A stretch of DNA of 11,612 nucleotides from Psychrobacter sp. (GTDB taxonomy: Bacteria > Pseudomonadota > Gammaproteobacteria > Pseudomonadales > Moraxellaceae). This document shows positions 6,301-11,612 of this stretch, piece by piece. A program made the position numbers and the translations under genes. Position 1 is the first letter of the stretch; every line of letters begins with the position of its first letter. The notes beneath the pieces were generated by a model, which was given only the letters and a program-made list of their open reading frames with translations, made no database searches and was not told the origin of the DNA. Location of the stretch: positions 1 through 11,612 of the forward strand of contig JARIAA010000034.1 of NCBI GenBank assembly GCA_029264635.1. The letters run 5' to 3'.

Positions 6301-6897
6301 ATGGGGTTATGGATTGGAATTATTATCGTACTATTCGTATTAGGGAGTATGATGGCGCTCAAACCCAGCGGTATTGACCAGCGTTTGGATAATCTACGTA
6401 TGATGGCGCGTCGTCTACAGCTCAATCCAAAGCTCATTACTTGTCCTGACTGGATAAAAGGTAAAGACAACGAATATGGACGCGGGATGATCGGTCAGTA
6501 CTGCTTAATCCTAGAGGGCACCCAGCTGCCACATGCACGCTATCAGGTGATTGATGGGCAATGGCGACCAGATAATAGCTTTGTCGATATGGCGGTAGAT
6601 AATAGTAAACTTGCTATTCCAAGTGCTATTCGTCCTAGCCAAAACCATACCAATACTGTCGTCAAAAAGATCAATTTTAGTCTGGATAAAACGCCTTTAG
6701 ACTTGCCTGTCAGTATTGAGCCGTTTGTAAAAGGCTTAACAACGAAGGCGAATAGCATTATTATTTATTGGGAAGACATTGCTTACGTACGCCCATCGAC
6801 TAACCCTGCTTATCAGCAAACATTGATTGAGACAGATTTGCTGGCGCTCAAAGAGAAACTTGAAAAATGGGCACTTGACATGCAAAAAAAGCCATAG
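6301..6897 (+). CDS. Hypothetical protein with one N-terminal membrane segment
   Basis: I do not recognise this 198-aa protein. Residues 1-20 form a strongly hydrophobic anchor (MGLWIGIIIVLFVLGSMMAL) with no signal-peptidase or lipobox site, so a membrane-tethered protein is expected. A basic stretch (28-41, with several Arg) follows directly, which by the positive-inside rule suggests that the soluble part faces the cytoplasm. Two cysteines (48, 68) lie in CPDW and QYC contexts; the middle reads like a small beta-rich domain, and the C-terminus (170-198) is a predicted amphipathic helix ending in lysines. TAAGG (6286-6290) lies ten nt before the ATG, and hydrophobicity begins right at this start. 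It precedes topA by 277 bp on the same strand; that gap is large enough for topA to have its own promoter. Codon use looks like that of its neighbours. Real gene likely; function unknown. Confidence 0.75.
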   Translation: MGLWIGIIIVLFVLGSMMALKPSGIDQRLDNLRMMARRLQLNPKLITCPDWIKGKDNEYGRGMIGQYCLILEGTQLPHARYQVIDGQWRPDNSFVDMAVDNSKLAIPSAIRPSQNHTNTVVKKINFSLDKTPLDLPVSIEPFVKGLTTKANSIIIYWEDIAYVRPSTNPAYQQTLIETDLLALKEKLEKWALDMQKKP

Positions 6898-7174
6898 TGC
6901 TGGTAAAGCGTTTTTTAGTCTCCATTAAAGAGCAACAAACCAGCAGTCTTGCAATATTATGAAGGATTTGAATGATAGCCAGTTGACAGTTTCACGCTAA
7001 GCAGTGTAACGTCTTTATAACTCTATTATGTTTTAAGGTTATTGTTTGTTAAGTAACCCCTTCATAGGCAGCTATTATTACAATAAATCGCTGAGCTATT
7101 TTAATTAACGACCAAAATTGCCATGCTGCTGCATTTAATCTTACTTTTAATCTACTTATTATGGTGTGTCACCT

Positions 7175-9832
7175 ATGGCAAAAACCGCAACCAAAAAAAG
7201 TCCAGCTTCTGACAGTCCAAAAGGCAAATCCTTGGTGATTGTTGAGTCGCCGGCCAAAGCCAAAACAATTAATAAATATCTTGGTGATGATTTTATCGTG
7301 CGCTCCAGTATTGGGCATGTAAGAGATTTGCCCGTGGGCGCCAGCAAAAGCGCAAAGAAACCTGCAAGTAAAAAAGATGATAGCCTCACGAAAGAGGAAA
7401 AAACGCAGCAGGCGCTAGTTAGGCGAATGGGTGTCGACCCTGAGCATGGCTGGGCGGCGGTGTATGAAGTGCTGCCAAATAAAACCAAAGTCATCAAAGA
7501 GCTAAAGGCCTTGGCCAAAGACGCTGACAAAATTTATCTGGCAACGGATATGGACCGTGAAGGGGAAGCTATCGCTTGGCATTTAAAAGAAGTCATCGGC
7601 GGTGCCGATAGTAAATATGAGCGCGTGGTCTTCAATGAGATTACCAAGTCCGCTATTCAAAATGCGTTTAAGCAGCCATCAAAACTTGATATTGATCGCG
7701 TTAATGCTCAACAAGCAAGGCGTTTTTTAGACCGGGTCGTGGGCTTTATGGTGTCACCATTACTGTGGCAGAAGGTTGCTCGCGGTCTGTCAGCAGGGCG
7801 TGTACAGTCGGTTGCCATGCGTCTGGTCGTTGAGCGTGAGCATGAGATTCGCGCCTTTATTCCAGAAGAATATTGGCAGATATTTGCAGACACACACATC
7901 GATGATAGCAAAGCCAAAAAAGCCACAGATGCTGAGCATATCGGTATTCGTTTAGAAGCAACCAAACAAGGCGGTAAAGCCCTTAAGCTTGGCAATAAAG
8001 AGCAGACCGATAAAATCTTAGAGATTCTTAAATCTGCTGATTATATCGTAAAAGAGCGCGAAGAGAAGCCGACCCAATCGCGTCCAAGCGCACCATTTAT
8101 TAACTCGACGTTGCAACAAGCTGCCAGCACGCGATTAGGATTTTCGGTTAAAAAGACCATGATTTTGGCACAGCGTTTATATGAAGCGGGTCATATCACT
8201 TATATGCGTACGGATTCGACCTTTTTATCGGGTGATGCATTAGCTGCTGTGCGTGGCTATATCGAAGATAGCTACGGCGCAAAGTATGTGCCAGAAAAAC
8301 CAAACTTCTATGGTAATAAACAAGGCGCTCAAGAAGCGCATGAGGCCATTCGTCCTTCTAACGTCAATATGAAGTCTACTCAGCTCAAAGGCGTTGAGCG
8401 TGATGCGATACGTCTGTATGAGCTTATCTGGCGTCAGTTTGTGGCCTGTCAGATGCTGCCAGCTAAATATCTATCGGTGAATTTGTTCGTTGGCGCAGAT
8501 GATGTAGAGCTAAAAGCTCGCGGCCGTACGATGATTTTTGATGGGTTTACTAAAGTCATGCCGCCTGCCAAAACTGATGATACCTTATTACCTGATGTTA
8601 AAAAAGGCGATGTATTAGTCCTCGATAAGCTTGATCCCAGCCAGCACTTTACCAAGCCGCCACCGCGCTTTACTGAGGCAAGCCTTGTTAAAGAGCTTGA
8701 GAAAAAAGGCATCGGTCGTCCATCAACTTATGCATCAATTATCTCAACTATTCAAGATCGCGGTTATGTAAAGCTTGAAAACAAACGCTTATTCGCTGAA
8801 AAAATGGGCGATATCGTCACTGACAGACTGACAGCAAGTTTCCCAGATTTGATGGATTATACCTTTACCGCTGCGCTTGAAGACAAGCTTGATCACGTCG
8901 CAGAAGGTGAGCAGGACTGGAAAGATGTGCTCGATAATTTCTATGGCGACTTTAAGCTGAAGCTTGAACATGCTAAAGACAAAGATGGGATGCGCCCGAA
9001 TGACCCAACTGATGTGCCAGATGTCCACTGTGATATTTGTGGTCGTCCGATGCAGCTGCGTACTGGCTCAACAGGGGTGTTTTTGGGCTGTACAGGCTAT
9101 AACTTACCACCTAAGGAGCGCTGTAAAGGCACCAAAAACTTAATGCCCGTTGAAGCGTTTGCTAATCTTGACGATCCTGAAGGTGATGATGACGCCGCCG
9201 AAGTCAAAGATTTGATGGAGAAAAAACGCTGCCCTAAATGCGGCACAGCCATGAATGGCTATATCGTTGATGGTGGTCTTAAGTTACACATCTGTGGTAA
9301 CAACCCTGATTGTGACGGCTACATCTTAGAAGAAGGCAAGTTTGAAGTTCCTGGCTCTGATGCACCCACTATCGACTGTGATAAGTGTGATGGCCAAATG
9401 GAGCTAAAAACGGGACGTTTTGGGCCATACTTTGCTTGCCAGAAATGCGACAACACGCGTAAAGTGCTCAAAACAGGCGAGGCAGCACCGCCGCGTATGG
9501 AACCCATCCATATGCCAGAGCTAAAATCGACCAAGCATGACGATTACTTTATCTTACGTGAAGGCGCGGCTGGTATGTTCCTAGCGGCGTCAAAGTTCCC
9601 AAAAGTACGGGAGACCCGTCCGCCAAAGCTTGCTGAGCTACGAGAAATCAAAGATAAGATGGAAGATAAGTTCCAATATCTGTTTGAGGGTCCAGATGAG
9701 GATCCCGATGGCAATCCAACTATCCTACGCTGGTCACGTAAGAAAAAAGAGCAATATATCGGCTCTGAGAAAAACGGTAAGGCCACGCGCTGGGGGGTAT
9801 ACTGGCGTAACGGTGAGTGGGTAGAAGAATAA
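7175..9832 (+). CDS. topA: DNA topoisomerase I (type IA)
   Basis: Relaxes negatively supercoiled DNA by single-strand passage, balancing gyrase. The 885-aa product has the full gammaproteobacterial layout. The Toprim domain starts with VIVESPAKAKTI (Glu24) and has the metal site DMDRE (Asp125, Asp127, Glu129). RVNAQQARRFLDRVVG (175-190) and GLSAGRVQSVA (204-214) lie in the core. The nucleophile is Tyr343 in ITYMRTDST, with Arg345 beside it, matching E. coli Tyr319/Arg321. Three C-terminal zinc-ribbon cysteine clusters begin at Cys619/622, Cys686/689 and Cys735/738, followed by the conserved MPELKS...GAAGMFLAA region and a basic end. I chose ATG at 7175 (MAKTATKK) over the in-frame GTG at 7166. 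GGTG at 7163-7166 is a possible, weak ribosome site for the ATG, and the protein then begins like other TopA proteins. Monocistronic by appearance, ending at the strong terminator at 9880-9905. Confidence 0.97.
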   Translation: MAKTATKKSPASDSPKGKSLVIVESPAKAKTINKYLGDDFIVRSSIGHVRDLPVGASKSAKKPASKKDDSLTKEEKTQQALVRRMGVDPEHGWAAVYEVLPNKTKVIKELKALAKDADKIYLATDMDREGEAIAWHLKEVIGGADSKYERVVFNEITKSAIQNAFKQPSKLDIDRVNAQQARRFLDRVVGFMVSPLLWQKVARGLSAGRVQSVAMRLVVEREHEIRAFIPEEYWQIFADTHIDDSKAKKATDAEHIGIRLEATKQGGKALKLGNKEQTDKILEILKSADYIVKEREEKPTQSRPSAPFINSTLQQAASTRLGFSVKKTMILAQRLYEAGHITYMRTDSTFLSGDALAAVRGYIEDSYGAKYVPEKPNFYGNKQGAQEAHEAIRPSNVNMKSTQLKGVERDAIRLYELIWRQFVACQMLPAKYLSVNLFVGADDVELKARGRTMIFDGFTKVMPPAKTDDTLLPDVKKGDVLVLDKLDPSQHFTKPPPRFTEASLVKELEKKGIGRPSTYASIISTIQDRGYVKLENKRLFAEKMGDIVTDRLTASFPDLMDYTFTAALEDKLDHVAEGEQDWKDVLDNFYGDFKLKLEHAKDKDGMRPNDPTDVPDVHCDICGRPMQLRTGSTGVFLGCTGYNLPPKERCKGTKNLMPVEAFANLDDPEGDDDAAEVKDLMEKKRCPKCGTAMNGYIVDGGLKLHICGNNPDCDGYILEEGKFEVPGSDAPTIDCDKCDGQMELKTGRFGPYFACQKCDNTRKVLKTGEAAPPRMEPIHMPELKSTKHDDYFILREGAAGMFLAASKFPKVRETRPPKLAELREIKDKMEDKFQYLFEGPDEDPDGNPTILRWSRKKKEQYIGSEKNGKATRWGVYWRNGEWVEE

Positions 9833-9879
9833 CCTATGGTTATTCTGCCCCTCCATTTAGCTGTCTTATTTCCAAAAAA

Positions 9880-9905
9880 AAACCTCTTAGCATGCTAAGA
9901 GGTTT
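9880..9905. terminator. Bidirectional terminator between topA and sodC
   Basis: A perfect 12-bp inverted repeat, AAACCTCTTAGC (9880-9891) and GCTAAGAGGTTT (9894-9905), with AT between the arms. On the plus strand it is followed by a T-rich run (CTTTATTAT). On the minus strand it runs into seven T residues (the A-run 9874-9880). It therefore serves convergent topA and sodC. It is the strongest terminator in the window. Confidence 0.93.
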
Positions 9906-9950
9906 CTTTATTATGTTATGAAGATTAAGCTTTGTTAGCTATTTTTAACA

Positions 9951-10508
9951 TTAGCTTTTTTCAATGATACCGCAAGCGATACGGTCACCTGAGGCACCTT
10001 CTGGCTGGCTGGTATAATCATCAGCGCTACTATGAACGATAAATGCGCGGCGATTTACGCTATATTTGCCTGCTTGCTCGACAGAGATTTGCTTATTCAC
10101 AAAGTTGATAGTAGCAATGCCATCTTCATTTGCCGTTAAGTTTGGTAAGTCGCCTGCATGGCCTTTCATATCTTCAGGATTAGAGTGTGGGAAGTTATCA
10201 GGGTTGAAATGACCACCTGCTGCCTTACCCATATCTGCACAGCTACCCGTTTCATGAATGTGCAACGCGACAGTTTTACCTGGCGCCATATTCATAAGTT
10301 TACCGTAAACCTGTACACCACCATCTACAGGACGTAAAAAGATCTGTCCTACTTCACGGTTAGCGCTATCAACCGTTTTAATGGTTGATTTCATAACAGG
10401 CTGATCAAACGGATTGCCAGTTTTTAGCTGATCTTGTACCGTTTGGCAACCTGTCATTGCTAATGCTGAACCACATAATAAAACACTTGCAAGCATTGTC
10501 TTTTTCAT
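9951..10508 (-). CDS. sodC: Cu/Zn superoxide dismutase, lipoprotein form
   Basis: Dismutates superoxide to oxygen and hydrogen peroxide outside the cytoplasm. With the start at 10508 the product is 185 aa: a lipoprotein signal (MKKTMLASVL, lipobox MTGC, Cys21), a short linker, then the Cu/Zn SOD fold. Copper ligands are His83, His85, the bridging His100 and His159; zinc ligands are His100, His108, His117 and Asp120. The disulphide pair is Cys90 and Cys179, and the active-site arginine is Arg176 in SGDRIACG. All catalytic residues are present. Reading the frame from 10655 adds 49 residues ahead of the signal peptide. GGAG lies just upstream of ATG 10508 (minus-strand ATGGAGAAAACAATG), so the shorter start is preferred. 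The lipobox predicts a membrane-anchored enzyme rather than the soluble periplasmic E. coli form. It shares the topA terminator and lies 202 bp after the META-domain gene on the same strand. Confidence 0.95.
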   Translation of the reverse strand: MKKTMLASVLLCGSALAMTGCQTVQDQLKTGNPFDQPVMKSTIKTVDSANREVGQIFLRPVDGGVQVYGKLMNMAPGKTVALHIHETGSCADMGKAAGGHFNPDNFPHSNPEDMKGHAGDLPNLTANEDGIATINFVNKQISVEQAGKYSVNRRAFIVHSSADDYTSQPEGASGDRIACGIIEKS

Positions 10509-10710
10509 TGTTTTCTCCATTTGTATGTAATTGTCTAATGTGCTTATTACTAAGCTTTTGTAGTTATGACTGCCTCTACAATGTTCATAAGCTTTATCTA
10601 TGCTGCTTAGATACTTCACGGTTAGTATAGACAAACATTCCTCATAGTTATTCACTATAAGCGCAACAATCGGTTAATAAATGTAAGTAACGTATGGGTT
10701 TGAAAATAGT

Positions 10711-11612
10711 TTACATGTTTTTCTTTACTTCGTTTCGCCAAACTAAAGTTTCGCCAGTTTCCATCTTTTGCAGCAAATTATAGTCAGGCATATCCGTCTG
10801 ATTATCTGATGTTGACGATATTGGTTGTGAGGGTTGCAAACTTAGTGTGAGCTGACTGCTACTATCACGCATTAAATTAAACAAAGCGGACTCGATCCTA
10901 TTGCCTGTCTCACCGCAGCCCATTACAGTGCTGATGATGGTGCCGACTTTGAAAGTATGATCATTGAGTAAAAAATAGGGCGCGAGCGAGCCGTTACAGC
11001 CTGAGCTAAAGGATGCGTATTGATTGTTAGGCCAACTCTCAAAGCTCGCTGAAATAGGGTGATCGGGGTGATAAAAATTGCCCAAAGATTTTCTAGTTAA
11101 CTCTCCTTTTGCATCATAAGTATTACTGACGGCGCTGACCAGCTGCCAATCGTAGCGCTCCAATAACTCGTTAGTAATGGGCAATCCAGTGGGAGCTGCT
11201 AATGCTTTAGGTGAACCTATAAAAATTAAGCGATTACCGTTTTCGATATTAAGTGCCAAACGTTTAGGGGCAGCTTGTATGGCGACTGGCGCTGATTCTG
11301 ATGTTAAATGCGAAGTTAGCAATAACTCAAAATTAAGCCTAATAGGTGCGTACTTAACAAATAACGATTGAATACTATTATCCTCTGTAATCACAGTTTT
11401 ATTATCAAGGCCATTGTCAAGGTCATGGTCATCGTTACAGTTCGCTGGAACTTTGGCAAGATGAGAATAATAGGGATAAGGCGGTGCGGACAGCGCATGA
11501 AAATCCATTCTATATTGCTCACAGCCTTGATGCAGACTGATTGAACTGGGATCTACTTGTAAGATAATCGGTGCAAAATTATTTATATCGACAGTTTTAC
11601 CGTTTTGATTAA
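10711..11612 (-). CDS. META (HslJ-like) domain protein, 5' end cut by window
   Basis: The C-terminal half matches a META domain as found in HslJ-type envelope proteins. Numbering from the internal Met at 11508, it opens with YDWQLVSA (119-126), has ISASFES and SSGCNGSLAPY (168-178), then ISTVMGCG (192-199), Glu206 in the following helix, LTLSL (220-224) and a final strand GETLVWRN. The GCN and T-x-x-x-C elements are the usual signature. The frame stays open, without a stop, from 11508 to the right edge, and Met11508 falls inside a segment reading HQGCEQYRMDFHA. The true start is therefore almost certainly outside the window, and a signal peptide cannot be assessed. The upstream part (through about residue 100) may be another META-like or related beta domain, which is only a guess. 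HslJ relatives are linked to heat shock and novobiocin resistance, but no role is assigned here. Confidence 0.75.
   Translation of the reverse strand, partial: NQNGKTVDINNFAPIILQVDPSSISLHQGCEQYRMDFHALSAPPYPYYSHLAKVPANCNDDHDLDNGLDNKTVITEDNSIQSLFVKYAPIRLNFELLLTSHLTSESAPVAIQAAPKRLALNIENGNRLIFIGSPKALAAPTGLPITNELLERYDWQLVSAVSNTYDAKGELTRKSLGNFYHPDHPISASFESWPNNQYASFSSGCNGSLAPYFLLNDHTFKVGTIISTVMGCGETGNRIESALFNLMRDSSSQLTLSLQPSQPISSTSDNQTDMPDYNLLQKMETGETLVWRNEVKKNM

Noticed and set aside
6900..6918. GCT...AGC followed by six T residues after the 198-aa gene as a terminator
   Set aside because: A three-bp stem is too weak despite the T-run.
7166..7174. GTG at 7166 as the topA start
   Set aside because: It adds only three residues, has no ribosome site, and ATG 7175 gives the usual MAK- start.
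10509..10655. 49-residue N-terminal extension of SodC
   Set aside because: It would precede a complete lipoprotein signal peptide, and the GGAG site points to ATG 10508.
10643..10659. ATAGT/ACTAT hairpin between the META gene and sodC as a terminator
   Set aside because: Five-bp A/T-rich stem with no T-tract on either strand.

Overview
The window looks like chromosomal DNA of a Moraxellaceae gammaproteobacterium, most likely Psychrobacter. This is inferred from the moderate-to-low GC, the A/T-rich spacers, a TopA that follows the Escherichia/Acinetobacter architecture end to end, and a lipoprotein-type SodC. No rRNA, tRNA, insertion sequence, prophage or CRISPR array was seen. Ten protein genes are supported; one is cut by the right edge.

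The left half (1-5400) is an iron-acquisition region. On the minus strand, a FatB/YclQ-type siderophore-binding lipoprotein (1258-2313) is followed by a FecCD-type permease (90-1187). The rest of the transporter (second permease, ATPase) would lie beyond the left edge. Divergently on the plus strand are tonB (2781-3827), exbB (3980-4675) and exbD (4777-5178), the complete proton-driven energiser for outer-membrane receptors. The two transcription units face away from each other across a 467-bp spacer. The spacer holds two nearly identical 29-bp promoter/Fur-operator modules in opposite orientation (2479-2507 minus, 2716-2744 plus). Both arms are therefore probably shut off together by Fur-Fe and induced together on iron limitation: TonB-ExbB-ExbD would power receptor uptake across the outer membrane, and the ABC system would carry the siderophore across the inner membrane.

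The middle (5411-6897) holds a DUF2799-type lipoprotein on the minus strand, convergent with exbD, a 350-bp spacer, and an unrecognised 198-aa one-TM protein upstream of topA.

The right half holds topA (7175-9832, DNA topoisomerase I), a strong bidirectional terminator (9880-9905), sodC on the minus strand (Cu/Zn superoxide dismutase lipoprotein, true start at 10508), and upstream of it a META-domain protein whose reading frame runs off the right edge.

The clearest unusual features are the twin inverted Fur/promoter modules and a perfectly phased 14-bp tandem repeat that starts at the tonB stop codon. I saw no wholly new biological system.
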